Counted from the stretch's first letter, positions 1 through 7,756 are shown. The stretch is 64,000 nt of DNA from Pseudomonas oryzihabitans (GCF_001518815.1 NZ_CP013987.1:1777001-1841000); one strand, 5' to 3'. The notes: generated by a model not told the origin, from the sequence alone. A program made the numbers and translations.

Positions 1-1075
1 CATTCACGTCCACCATGCGCAGCTCCGCGCCGGCATGGGCGCCGTTGCCGGCAATGGCGGCGTGCTCGGAGAGCGAGCGCTCGCCGCTGGACAGCGCCAG
101 GACGCGCCAGGTCAGCTTGGCGCGACCCTCGCGCTCGCGGGTCATGGTGCTCTTGCCCATGCCGTTGGCGATGGCGTAGGCCATCTCCTGGACGCGCTTG
201 GGGTCGGCCCGCTTGATCTCGTCCAGGATCAGCACCGTGTCATTGCGTGAGGCCGCCTCGATCTCCACGCCGCCCTTGGACACGTCCCAGGACGCAGCAA
301 AGGTGCCGGGGTTGCCCCAGACCGACGCCGCGAGTAGCTGTGCCAGTGACTTGCCGCTCGAGGAATCGCCTACCAGGTGGATGCCGCCGCCGTTGATACC
401 CAGCTTGGCCAGTAGCGGCCCGGCGAGGGCGCAGCAGATGGACAGGATCAGCACCGGATTGCCCAGGCAGTAGGGCGCTATCTGCGCTTGCCAGTTGGTC
501 AGCGTACCCTTGCTGGTGAAGAGGTTCACCGCCCGGCCGGAGTCTTGATAGCGCACGTTGTCGCCGCCGATCACCCGCGATGGCAGGACAAAGGCGCCGG
601 ACTCATGCCAGCCCGGCTTGGTGGTGGTGGCGATCACCCTGGCCGGCGCGTGGTAGCTGGCGAGGTACGGCGCGACGTGGCGGCGTTGGTGGTACTCGAT
701 GGCCAGGCCCTGGCGCATGAGCGCCTTGAGCACCTCGTCGGCCTTGCCGGCCAGGGCTTCCATGGGCATGACCCACTCAATGCGCTTGCCGCGATAGCGA
801 AAGCTGAGCAGGCGACCAATGCTGCCGTCCTCGGTGTTCACCGTCTCGGCGTCGACGTGCAGCGGCGAGCAGATCCAGTAGTCGAAGGGCACCGGCTTGT
901 CTTCCGGACCGGTGTGCTTGACGCCGTGGTACCAGGTGCCTTCGCGGAATTGCTTGCCCTCCTTGAAGACCGGGCGGTCGTAGACGGCAAAGCACGGCCG
1001 ATCCAAGGTGTCACGGTCCGGGGCCTTGGGTTCGCCGACCAGGCTCAGGCCGCTTTTTGCTTCGGGCGTGCTCAT
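1..1075 (-). CDS. DUF927-type helicase/ATPase domain protein of an integrative element (C-terminus outside window)
   Basis: Reading leftward from the ATG at 1075 gives an open frame of about 358 codons that runs off the window edge. Around residue 236 is a Walker A motif, GDSSSGKS, and around residue 279 a Walker B-like TVLILDEIK. The sequence between and before them resembles DUF927 proteins, which accompany primases in P4-like satellites and genomic islands and probably act as replication helicases. The start overlaps the stop of the primase gene (ATGA at 1072-1075), so the two are likely coupled and form one replication module. The family assignment is by recognition; the helicase role is inferred. 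Confidence 0.82.
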   Translation of the reverse strand, partial: MSTPEAKSGLSLVGEPKAPDRDTLDRPCFAVYDRPVFKEGKQFREGTWYHGVKHTGPEDKPVPFDYWICSPLHVDAETVNTEDGSIGRLLSFRYRGKRIEWVMPMEALAGKADEVLKALMRQGLAIEYHQRRHVAPYLASYHAPARVIATTTKPGWHESGAFVLPSRVIGGDNVRYQDSGRAVNLFTSKGTLTNWQAQIAPYCLGNPVLILSICCALAGPLLAKLGINGGGIHLVGDSSSGKSLAQLLAASVWGNPGTFAASWDVSKGGVEIEAASRNDTVLILDEIKRADPKRVQEMAYAIANGMGKSTMTREREGRAKLTWRVLALSSGERSLSEHAAIAGNGAHAGAELRMVDVN

Positions 1076-2079
1076 GCCGGCACCTCCCAGCGTCCACTCT
1101 GCCAGAGGTGCAGGTCGTTGAAGTCGGATAGCTCGGCCGGGCCGTCATACGGCCAGTCCGGAAAGACCACCAGGGCCTCCGCCGCGGCGGCCGCCCGGTT
1201 CGCCGCGGCGCGGCCCGGATTGCCCAAGGTGAGGCGGTCGTCGTCGCCGGCGATCACCAGCTCGACGCGGCGGCCGAAGCGCTCGCGCATGGCCAGGGCC
1301 ACCGGTTTGAGGTTGCCGGCGTTGAGCGCGCAGACCACCGGCGCGCCGGTGTGGTGGTGCAGGGTGGCCCCGGTGGCCCAGCCCTCGCAGATGTACAGCC
1401 GGGCGCCGTCCTGGACCTTGCCCAATGGGCAATAGCAGCCCTGCACACGACCCCCGGCCAGAAAGCGCTTATTGCCCTGGCCATCGATGATCTGCAGGTT
1501 GACCAGGCGTCCGTCCAGGACCAGGGGCACGGCCAGCCGGCCGTGCGAGATCTGGCGCAGTCCGAACGGTTCGACCTGCTTGGCCTGCAGGTAGGTGTGC
1601 AGCCGATCCACCGGCTTGCCATGCTGCCAGAGCAAGGCCGCCTGGCGCGCCGCAGCGGTCTGCTTGTCGTGCAGCTGCGCCTCGGCGTCGCGCTGTTGCT
1701 GCTCGAGGCGCTGGCGAGTGGCCAGGGCGTCGGTCGAGGGTTGGCCATCCCCCCTGGCGAGCGCTTCGAAAAGCCCCAGGCCTAGACGTTGATCGATCTC
1801 CCGCGCCGCGTCGCCCTGACGGCAACCGCGTAGGTAGGCCAGCAGTGATACCAGGTCGCCGCCGTGGGCGGCGCTGTCGGCGAAGTCGTTCCACTTGCCG
1901 CTGTCCAGGGAGACGCCGAAGGAACCGGCCTGGCGATCGCCGCGTGCGGCGTTGGGCGCGACCCACTCGCGGCCCTGGCGACTGCCTTTCGGCAGCCACT
2001 CAGGGAGCAGGGTGGTGGCGTTGGCCAGGGCGTGGAGCGCGGCCTGCCGGATGATGTCGGGAATGCGACTCTCAGCCAT
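1072..2079 (-). CDS. Toprim-domain primase of P4-like element
   Basis: 335-residue protein. The N-terminal half has the GSFGVSLDSGKWNDFADS pattern of phage/island primases, followed by a charged linker. The C-terminal half is a Toprim domain with the glutamate in YICEGWATGA and the acidic cluster IAGDDD. Such proteins prime replication of satellite phages and integrative elements. The start at 2079 is preferred over the longer frame to 2136 because a GGAGGTGCC stretch precedes it and it slightly overlaps the upstream 92-residue gene. It sits in a run of short overlapping leftward genes and is coupled to the DUF927 gene by an ATGA overlap. Confidence 0.85.
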   Translation of the reverse strand: MAESRIPDIIRQAALHALANATTLLPEWLPKGSRQGREWVAPNAARGDRQAGSFGVSLDSGKWNDFADSAAHGGDLVSLLAYLRGCRQGDAAREIDQRLGLGLFEALARGDGQPSTDALATRQRLEQQQRDAEAQLHDKQTAAARQAALLWQHGKPVDRLHTYLQAKQVEPFGLRQISHGRLAVPLVLDGRLVNLQIIDGQGNKRFLAGGRVQGCYCPLGKVQDGARLYICEGWATGATLHHHTGAPVVCALNAGNLKPVALAMRERFGRRVELVIAGDDDRLTLGNPGRAAANRAAAAAEALVVFPDWPYDGPAELSDFNDLHLWQSGRWEVPA

Positions 2080-2350
2080 GGGGCACCTCCCCATACAGGC
2101 CGACGGTACGCGCCGCCTTGTAGAGATCCGTGGCATCGGCCAGCAGGATGCGGACCACCTCGGCGACGTTGAGCAGGTCTTGGCTGGCGGCGTCCTTGGT
2201 GGTCATGCAGGTGAGGCTATCGACCAGGCCATAGGCAGCGGTAAGGCGGTGCTCGGCGCAGTCCACTAGGGCAGCAAAGCCCGGCGTGGTATCCACCAGC
2301 AGGACCGAGGCATAGGTCGGGTTGAGGGTCAGAGGAATGAGGTTACTCAT
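2072..2350 (-). CDS. Small hypothetical protein of the element (DUF3077-like?)
   Basis: 92 residues, acidic to neutral, mostly helical by composition. The central stretch with a conserved-looking alternation of Ala, Leu and Asp (FAALVDCAEHRLTAAYGLVD) faintly resembles Pseudomonas DUF3077-type proteins; that is a weak impression. The gene overlaps the end of the 85-residue gene by 8 bases and the start of the primase by 8 bases, so it belongs to the same leftward operon. The function is unknown. Tight packing and the ATG at 2350 support it being real. Confidence 0.65.
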   Translation of the reverse strand: MSNLIPLTLNPTYASVLLVDTTPGFAALVDCAEHRLTAAYGLVDSLTCMTTKDAASQDLLNVAEVVRILLADATDLYKAARTVGLYGEVPHG

Positions 2351-2600
2351 GGCCGGCCTCCGTCTGCACCATGGCCAGGAGCAGGCGCAGCAGCGAGAGC
2401 GGCACCTGGCGGATATGGAGCTGGCCTACCTGTTCGGCGGCGTGGACGTCTGCGCGCAGCTGGTCTGTGACGCCGGGCTGATGGTTGAGGGCGTCGACGG
2501 CATCGAGCATCGCCTCGAGGGCGGGGCGCGAGGGCGACTGGCCGGCCGGGTTGGCCAACTCGGTCAGCAGCTGGTGGAGAGCACCGATGGAATCAGCCAT
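2343..2600 (-). CDS. Small hypothetical protein of the element
   Basis: 85 residues starting at the ATG at 2600, preceded by a strong ribosome binding site (GGAGGTGCGCC before ATG). A longer frame to 2711 exists, but its N-terminus is proline-rich read-through of the neighbouring gene. The translation is helical and leucine-rich with no recognisable domain. It overlaps the genes on both sides by a few bases, as expected inside a compact phage-like operon. The function is unknown; other explanations cannot be separated from sequence alone. Confidence 0.6.
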   Translation of the reverse strand: MADSIGALHQLLTELANPAGQSPSRPALEAMLDAVDALNHQPGVTDQLRADVHAAEQVGQLHIRQVPLSLLRLLLAMVQTEAGHE

Positions 2601-2859
2601 GGCGCACCTCCAGAACAGCGGTGGCCACCGGGGTGACGGCGGTAGGCGTGGCAGGACGAATGGAGAGGGTGGTGTCGGTAGCAGCGGCAGCTGGCGCGAG
2701 AGTGGCCTCAAGGGCGCGAGCGCGCTGCATGTGGTGGTTGTAACGGGCGAGACGGGTGGAAAGACTGGAATTTGCGTGCAGGGCAGCTAAGGCCATGGCC
2801 TTGTGTGCGGCGACGCGGATACAGCGGGGGGACGGATTGAGGGCGTGCGAACGCTTCAT
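2593..2859 (-). CDS. Small basic hypothetical protein of the element (ash/P4-leader-like region)
   Basis: 88 residues from the ATG at 2859, preceded by AGGAG about 9 bases upstream. The N-terminus is arginine and histidine rich, then comes an Ala/Leu-rich helix and a Thr/Pro-rich tail. The reading frame stays open upstream to an ATG at 3306 that also has a strong GAGGAG site, so the product may instead be a 237-residue protein. The upstream segment recalls the leader region before ash-like proteins of P4-type elements. The shorter form is reported because its composition and start look conventional. Confidence 0.5.
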   Translation of the reverse strand: MKRSHALNPSPRCIRVAAHKAMALAALHANSSLSTRLARYNHHMQRARALEATLAPAAAATDTTLSIRPATPTAVTPVATAVLEVRHG

Positions 2860-3306
2860 AGGGTGTAGCTCCTGTGCTGAGGAGCTGTCACCGCTCGCGG
2901 CCAAGCGAGGAATGGTGACAGCTGTACGCGGGTTGGCCGACCGGGGCACAAGGATCCCGGCACACCCGAAGGTGTCCCGCGCACAGCTGCCATAACTCGG
3001 AGCTGCAGACGCAAAAAAAGCGCCTGCAGTAGAGATCTGGGCGCCTGTGCGCCATGTGCTTGCCGACCGGCCAAGGTCGGTCGCGGAATTTGCCGCGACG
3101 TGAAGACTATAGGGCGTCTCAAGGAGGCTTGGCAAGGCTTGAGCGTGCTTTACCTGTAACAGGTCATGCTGCACCGCAGCGCCCGCCACGCGGGTCGAAC
3201 GGCTGAAAACGCTTAGGGCTGTGGTAGCCTTGCGGGTGCGGATTGATTGGTTCTGAGCCCTGGCAGCGTTGGCGCGCTTGCCGGGGCTTTGTCTTTTCTG
3301 AGACAT
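2860..3306 (-). other. Open in-frame leader region, possible ash-like coding or P4-like immunity/regulatory region
   Basis: This stretch lies between the 88-residue gene and the 89-residue gene. The minus-strand frame stays open from the ATG at 3306, which has a GAGGAG site 6 bases upstream, and joins the 88-residue gene. In P4 the equivalent position holds the immunity and regulatory region, so the segment may be coding, regulatory RNA, or both. The translation is Ser/Thr/Arg rich and has no recognised domain. Confidence 0.35.
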
Positions 3307-3377
3307 GCAAAACTCCTCTCCGCCGAGCAAGCCCGGCGGCGTATGCGTATGGATTCAGGAAGGGAAGCGGGGGCGAA

Positions 3378-3647
3378 TCAGCAGTCGGTCAGGATGGCCG
3401 GTGCAGGGCTGGTCTGACTGAAGGTCAGGGCATCGCCTGGCAGGCCGCTAGTGGTATGCCGGGCGCTGTTGGTTGTGCCTGACACGTTCAGCTCGATCTT
3501 GGCGCCCACGCGGTTCGGGCCGAGGGTGCGGAAGGTCTGCTGGCCGGGTTTGCGTGCCGCCTCGATGAGCGCGGCCTCGATGCTGGCGATGTCCTCAACG
3601 GCGAAGGTCAGGGTCTGGTTGTCGATGGTCAAGGTGCAGCGGTTCAT
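3378..3647 (-). CDS. Small hypothetical protein of the element
   Basis: 89 residues from the ATG at 3647, with a clear CAGGAGATCC ribosome binding site. The first 50 residues look like a compact alpha/beta domain with repeated beta-type segments (MNRCTLTIDNQTLTFAVED). The C-terminal 35 residues are Ser/Thr-rich and probably disordered. It follows the AlpA-like gene by 31 bases on the same strand. A longer frame to 3896 runs across the AlpA gene in another frame and is rejected. The function is unknown. Confidence 0.6.
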   Translation of the reverse strand: MNRCTLTIDNQTLTFAVEDIASIEAALIEAARKPGQQTFRTLGPNRVGAKIELNVSGTTNSARHTTSGLPGDALTFSQTSPAPAILTDC

Positions 3648-3678
3648 AGTGGATCTCCTGGGTAGGGAACTGGCGGGC

Positions 3679-3930
3679 CTAGGACGCAGCGCTGGCGAGC
3701 CGTCGCTCGGCGAGGCGGTCGGCGATCCATTGATCGATCTCCGCTTCCAGCCACGCGACGCTGGTCCGGCCGATGGGGACCGGCTCCGGGAAGGTGCCGG
3801 CACGAATGTCGGCATAGATCGCAGCCCGGCTCTTGCCGGTCTTGAGTTCCACCTCGCGGCGCCGCAGCAGGCGATTGCCCAGGTTGATGCGCTCAATGGG
3901 GCGGAATGCGCTCTGTGCCGGCTTGCTCAT
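3679..3930 (-). CDS. AlpA-family transcriptional regulator / excisionase-like protein
   Basis: 83 residues. The segment LLRRREVELKTGKSRAAIY followed by FPEPVPIGRTSVAW and an alpha-helical EIDQWIADRL tail is the AlpA-type winged-helix pattern. AlpA proteins of P4-like elements activate integrase or excision and bind DNA near the integrase. The start overlaps the stop of the preceding regulator (ATGA at 3927-3930), so the two are translationally coupled. This is the last of four chained small regulators and is probably a DNA-binding partner acting at the element's own promoters. Confidence 0.85.
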   Translation of the reverse strand: MSKPAQSAFRPIERINLGNRLLRRREVELKTGKSRAAIYADIRAGTFPEPVPIGRTSVAWLEAEIDQWIADRLAERRLASAAS

Positions 3931-4181
3931 GCACGTTGCTCCCGGGCAGCGATGCGACCTTCAATCCAGGCCTGCACTTCGCCCAGGACGAAGCCGACAG
4001 GAGCGTTACGGGCGGTGCTGTCGCTGAGCTTGACCGGCTTGGGGAAGGTCGGATCGGTCTTCATCAGACGATGCGCTGTGGTGCGGGAAAGGCAGGTCAA
4101 GGCGAGCAGCTCCGGCATACGCACGAACCGCAACGATTCCTGGCTGAAGCTGACGGACTTCTTGCTGGGGGTCGTGCTCAT
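3927..4181 (-). CDS. Second AlpA-like HTH regulator
   Basis: 84 residues from the ATG at 4181 (GAGGGAGGTGCAGC upstream). It carries RMPELLALTCLSRTTAHRL, then FPKPVKLSD and a GEVQAWIEGRI helix, the same layout as AlpA proteins but clearly diverged from the neighbour. It is joined by ATGA overlaps to the zinc-ribbon gene upstream and to the other AlpA gene downstream. Two AlpA-like proteins in series suggest distinct roles, for example excision control and activation of the replication genes; that split is inference. Confidence 0.82.
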   Translation of the reverse strand: MSTTPSKKSVSFSQESLRFVRMPELLALTCLSRTTAHRLMKTDPTFPKPVKLSDSTARNAPVGFVLGEVQAWIEGRIAAREQRA

Positions 4182-4636
4182 GCTGCACCTCCCTCTACCT
4201 GGCCAGCGCACGCCAGGTCGACAGGCTGCTCGAGGTCGTCCAGCGCCGCTCGACGGAGGGCGCTCGGCGCATAGGGCAGGGTGACGTCAGGGTTCGGCTG
4301 ACTGGATGGGCTGAGGCGATGGGTGATTTCATCGATACCCAGGAAGGTCGCGCCGCATACAGGATTCCGACAGATAAGGAAGGTGCGCGACAGAAGCGGG
4401 TGCTTGCTCGTCGAGCTGCGTTTCACTAGGGAGGCACCGCAGTCGGGACACCGGCGCCGCGGCGTGTTGTTTCGGGTGAATTTGGGAGTGTTTGTCATGG
4501 GTGGCACGCATTGGATTCTGGACGTGCCAAGCTTCCCTTGGACTGCCGAGGAACGATATGCGGCGGATTTGTAGCGAGCGCTGCCACAAGTAGCCAGAGG
4601 GGAGAGGATGGTTTGCCGGGGGCTTGAGAAGGTCAT
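4178..4636 (-). CDS. Ogr/Delta-like zinc-ribbon protein
   Basis: 152 residues from the ATG at 4636, or 106 from an internal ATG at 4498. The core has CPDCGASL and, about 25 residues later, CRNPVCGATF, a four-cysteine zinc-binding pattern like Ogr/Delta late-gene activators of P2/P4 phages. The 4636 start is chosen because a GGGAGGTGCCGA site precedes it and it overlaps the previous stop codon (ATGA), whereas 4498 has no visible site. The first 46 residues are unlike the family, so the shorter protein remains possible. Expected role: transcription activation of element or helper-phage genes. Confidence 0.7.
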   Translation of the reverse strand: MTFSSPRQTILSPLATCGSARYKSAAYRSSAVQGKLGTSRIQCVPPMTNTPKFTRNNTPRRRCPDCGASLVKRSSTSKHPLLSRTFLICRNPVCGATFLGIDEITHRLSPSSQPNPDVTLPYAPSALRRAALDDLEQPVDLACAGQVEGGAA

Positions 4637-4845
4637 TCGGCACCTCCCTGGCGGCGAGACTCCAGCCAGCGGGCGACGTCCTGCTCGCGATACCGCACCA
4701 GTCGCCCGACCTTCAGGAAGGGCAGGTCATGGCGGCCGGTGCTGCGCCAGGTGGCCAGTGTGCGAAGGGAGACGCCCAGCGCCTGGGCTGCGCGGCGGGG
4801 CGTCCAGAGATCAGCGCAATGCGCTGTAGGTGAGGGATGGTGCAT
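4633..4845 (-). CDS. Excisionase-like helix-turn-helix protein
   Basis: 70 residues from the ATG at 4845, preceded by CGGAGACGAAG. The sequence WTPRRAAQALGVSLRTLATW followed by LPFLKVGRLVRYREQDVARWL is the classic small excisionase / MerR-like HTH (HTH_17 type). It is the first of four regulators linked by ATGA overlaps. A 15-codon longer frame exists but lacks a ribosome binding site. Its likely role is DNA binding at the attachment site or at an element promoter. Confidence 0.8.
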   Translation of the reverse strand: MHHPSPTAHCADLWTPRRAAQALGVSLRTLATWRSTGRHDLPFLKVGRLVRYREQDVARWLESRRQGGAE

Positions 4846-4938
4846 CTTCGTCTCCGTAATGCGTTCTCGATGACGGAGCGAAGGGTGCAAGGTTGCAGTG
4901 CCTGACCGGTAATTTTTCCGAATTCCGAATTCGGAAAA

Positions 4939-5865
4939 TCAGGGTTGCAGGTGCCTTAGCGCTGCGCTCAGCGTTTTGCTGAAGCCATCGCTTTTCAGTT
5001 CGTAGTTGTGCTCAACCGCTATACGCGCAAGCTCTTTCGAAATGGTCGAGCAGTTGGGTCTGCCGCCACACGAGAGTCCTCTCTTCCGATTTCCCATCTT
5101 CTCGAGTTGATCGAGTTTGTCACCCAATTCTGCAATCAGGTGGGCAGCGAAACCAATTGTTCTGAGTAATGGCTCCGGGCGCTTGGATGCAGTAGTTGTG
5201 GGTGGCAGCACGTTGCTTGCCTCTGGGCGATTAGCAACGGGATAAGCCATCCATGGCGCGGGACTGTGGATGAAAGGAATATCTTCTGGGCTGTCCTCGT
5301 CTGGCGACTTGAGGAGGTTCAAGTTACAGAGGCAAGGGGGGAGCTGCGGTTGACCAGGTAAAGTTGCTGCAAGCTGCTCCAGATCAGTGATATGGATAAA
5401 GAAGTCATAGTGACCTTCCTTCAGGCTGATAGCCTTTCCATCATCACCGACTCGATAGCAGGCACCGACGGTTATCACTCCACTATCCAGCGGATTGATT
5501 TGAACAGTAATGCCAATAGGCTGTTGATGTCCTGCCCTGCAGTTACTAGCAAAAATTTGATAATGGGCAATTGGTACAGGTCCCTCGAAATGAATTATAA
5601 ATTCCGATTTATCTAGAAAAACAGGTACCGGCGACTCGACGTAACGTGCAAAGAATGGCGGCAGTTTCTTCATTCTTTCTTCGTCGTAAACGATACTAAA
5701 AACGCCTAGGTCTGCGTCATCGATTGGCCAATAATGCGCCCGGATGATGTTGTTAGTCGCAGCCCTATCAATAGCGTCTTCATCAAACTTTCGTCCGGTT
5801 TTGTCCGACAGGTAGGCGGCGGCCTCTGAATAGTTGAGCCACTCTTTGAATTCATAAGATGACAT
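4939..5865 (-). CDS. Hypothetical island protein with N-terminal HTH-like segment, probable cargo
   Basis: 308 residues, visibly AT-richer than its neighbours and with more rare codons, which suggests a foreign origin. The N-terminus (LNYSEAAAYLSDKTGRKFDE) looks like the DNA-binding module found at the start of many prophage and island proteins. The middle has a beta-rich region with no motif I recognise. The C-terminal 60 residues (ISKELARIAVEHN and SKTLSAALRHL) recall the tail of the same island family. It ends a few bases from the integrase on the same strand. The function is unknown; it could be element maintenance or defence cargo. Confidence 0.7.
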   Translation of the reverse strand: MSSYEFKEWLNYSEAAAYLSDKTGRKFDEDAIDRAATNNIIRAHYWPIDDADLGVFSIVYDEERMKKLPPFFARYVESPVPVFLDKSEFIIHFEGPVPIAHYQIFASNCRAGHQQPIGITVQINPLDSGVITVGACYRVGDDGKAISLKEGHYDFFIHITDLEQLAATLPGQPQLPPCLCNLNLLKSPDEDSPEDIPFIHSPAPWMAYPVANRPEASNVLPPTTTASKRPEPLLRTIGFAAHLIAELGDKLDQLEKMGNRKRGLSCGGRPNCSTISKELARIAVEHNYELKSDGFSKTLSAALRHLQP

Positions 5866-5870
5866 TGAGA

Positions 5871-7106
5871 TTATCCTTTGGCTTGAAAGTCGACCGTAAC
5901 GACATTGCCTTTTTCAAGTTTGTCCAAATGATCCGCATACCACTGCATCATCACTCGCCGCTGATCGAGGTAGATGGCCTTGTTATAAACGCCTGCAACG
6001 CCCTGCTCGGCATGAGCGAGTTGCGCCTCGACATGCTCGCGAGGAAACCCATGTTCTCGAAGTGTCGTCGAGGCGATATGGCGGAAGCCGTGGCCCGTCT
6101 GCCTGCCCTCGTAGCCCATACGCCGGAGAGCCATGTTGAAGGCCATGTTGCTCCGAGGCTTCTTGCGATCGTTGCGGCCGGGCAGCAGTAGAGGATAGTG
6201 CCCGTTCAGCTCCTGTAGCCCCTTGAGCAGCTCGAGCGCCTGGCGGGATAAGGGCACTAGATGATCGCGCCGCTTCTTCATACGGGCCGCAGGGATGTTC
6301 CAGATTGCGGCCTCGAGGTCGAACTCAGACCAAGGCGCCTCGCGCAGCTCACTTGGCCGCACACCCGTCAGCATCAGCAGCTTCAGGCCAAGCCGGATGT
6401 CATGTGCATGGGGATAAGCACCCATCGCTCGCAGCAGCTCGGGCAGCTCTTCTTGGGAGACGTGGGCGTAGTTCTCAGCTGGCTTGGTTTGCAGGAACCT
6501 GTGCAGCCCTTCGAGCGGGTTGTGGGTAGCCCGTCCCGTGACCCTGGCAAGGTCGTAGATCTCCTTGCAGAAGCGGCGCACGTTGCCCATCTGGTCGATG
6601 ATGCCTTTGCGCTCCATGCCCCGCAGAAACTCCATCCACTCGATGGGCATGATCTCAGTGAAGGGGCGGGGGCCGAAGACGGGGAAAACGTGCAGCTCGA
6701 GGGCGCCGATGATTCGCCGGGCGGTGCCATCCTCCCAGCGTGGCTTGCGTGCGTCGTACCACTCGCGCGCCAGCTTCTCGAAGGTATTGGTGGCGGCGAG
6801 CGCCTCGGCTGCCTTGCGCTCGCGCTTGGTCAGCATCGGGCTCTTGCCGCTGGCGACCTCGGCTTTCAACTCTGCGGCCTTGGCACGGGCGGCGGCACCA
6901 CTCACGGCCGGGTAGGCGCCCAGGCCGAGCCAGGACCATTTGCCGTCTGGCTTCTTGTAGCGAAGCTCCCAGCTTTTCTGGCCGTTGGGTTTGACGCGGA
7001 AGTAGAGGCCGTTGCCATCCTGCTCGCGGTAGACGGCGGCTTCAGGCTCGAGGCTGAAGAGGGCGGTGTCGGAAAGGGGGCGACGCTTGATGTCCTGGCG
7101 CTTCAT
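5871..7106 (-). CDS. intP4-like: P4-type tyrosine recombinase (integrase)
   Basis: 411 residues from the ATG at 7106. The N-terminal arm-binding domain (DUF4102-like, LWFRVKP-type, seen as LYFRVKPNGQKSWELRY) is followed by a SAM-like core domain and a catalytic domain. Catalytic residues visible are Arg in TGVRPSELREAPW (about 250), HGFR (His 339, Arg 342) and a Tyr in VYNKAIYLDQRR near the C-terminus. The gene points away from the tRNA-Pro 3' end about 170 bases off, the normal layout for elements that integrate into a tRNA. It should excise and integrate this element. A 16-codon longer frame lacks support. Confidence 0.95.
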   Translation of the reverse strand: MKRQDIKRRPLSDTALFSLEPEAAVYREQDGNGLYFRVKPNGQKSWELRYKKPDGKWSWLGLGAYPAVSGAAARAKAAELKAEVASGKSPMLTKRERKAAEALAATNTFEKLAREWYDARKPRWEDGTARRIIGALELHVFPVFGPRPFTEIMPIEWMEFLRGMERKGIIDQMGNVRRFCKEIYDLARVTGRATHNPLEGLHRFLQTKPAENYAHVSQEELPELLRAMGAYPHAHDIRLGLKLLMLTGVRPSELREAPWSEFDLEAAIWNIPAARMKKRRDHLVPLSRQALELLKGLQELNGHYPLLLPGRNDRKKPRSNMAFNMALRRMGYEGRQTGHGFRHIASTTLREHGFPREHVEAQLAHAEQGVAGVYNKAIYLDQRRVMMQWYADHLDKLEKGNVVTVDFQAKG

Positions 7107-7204
7107 CCTTGTATGCCTTTGGTTCGAATTTTCCCAAGGCATACACACTGGCATACACCATGGGTTGGGATGACCAGAGACTACATGGAACCACCAGAAA
7201 CAAC

Positions 7205-7227
7205 AAAGCCCGCACTGGGCGGGCTTT
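7205..7227. terminator. Hairpin terminator between integrase and tRNA-Pro
   Basis: Perfect 9-bp stem AAAGCCCGC / GCGGGCTTT with a 5-base loop, followed by T-rich sequence on both sides. It lies just past the tRNA 3' end and probably ends transcription from the tRNA before the element. Confidence 0.75.
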
Positions 7228-7272
7228 TGAGGCTGTTTTTGGTACCACTTGGGGCAACCAGAAACAAGGTAA

Positions 7273-7300
7273 TGGTCGGAGCGACTGGATTCGAACCAGC
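7273..7300 (-). other. Putative attachment site: 3' part of tRNA-Pro
   Basis: The TTCGAATCC...CGCTCCGACCA end of tRNA-Pro faces the integrase gene. P4-type integrases recombine at such 3' tRNA ends and leave a direct repeat at the far side of the element. The second copy is not in this window, so the exact core is not defined. Confidence 0.45.
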
Positions 7301-7349
7301 GACCTTCTCGTCCCGAACGAGACGCGCTACCAAGCTGCGCTACGCTCCG
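7273..7349 (-). tRNA. tRNA-Pro(CGG)
   Basis: 77-base gene with CCA encoded. The acceptor stem CGGAGCG pairs with CGCTCCG, the T-loop contains GGTTCGAATCC, and the anticodon loop TTCGGGA gives anticodon CGG (proline). It is intact, so insertion of the element at its 3' end restored the gene. Confidence 0.95.
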
Positions 7350-7425
7350 TAATGGATGGCGCGCATTCTACCTAAAACTCATGCAAGCACAAGGGGTTAG
7401 GTAAAAAAATCGCGCCGGGCAGGAA

Positions 7426-7647
7426 TCAGAGCTCTTTGATGGTGCGAACCTGGTCCTTGTTGATGCGGGTCGGCTTGCCGTCGAGCTGCTTGAAGGTATA
7501 GAAGCCCGAGTCGTCGTCATACTTCGGCGTGTCGGTGGCCTGGATCTCGCGGCCATCGTTGAGGGTGATGACGCTGGGCGTGGAGCAGCCGGCGAGCAGG
7601 GCGCTGGCAACGACCAGCAGGGCGGCGGGGAGCAGGTGCTTGTTCAT
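7426..7647 (-). CDS. YgdI/YgdR family small lipoprotein
   Basis: 73 residues from the ATG at 7647 (AAGGAGACTGCCCC upstream). A signal peptide with lipobox LLAGC at about residue 20 predicts a lipoprotein with Cys +1. The mature part (VITLNDGREIQATDTPKYDD ending in QVRTIKEL) is the small SH3-like YgdI/YgdR domain. These are envelope lipoproteins of unknown detailed function. It stands alone between tRNA-Pro and mobA, on the same strand as mobA. The family call is firm from the beginning and end motifs. Confidence 0.88.
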   Translation of the reverse strand: MNKHLLPAALLVVASALLAGCSTPSVITLNDGREIQATDTPKYDDDSGFYTFKQLDGKPTRINKDQVRTIKEL

Positions 7648-7756
7648 GGGGCAGTCTCCTTTCTTGGCAACCAAGCGGGCTTAGGACCGCGCGTCTGGGG
7701 CCGAGTTCGTCCCAGAACCGTCCGGTCACTTGCGCTGGCGCCGCGGTTCGCTGCGT

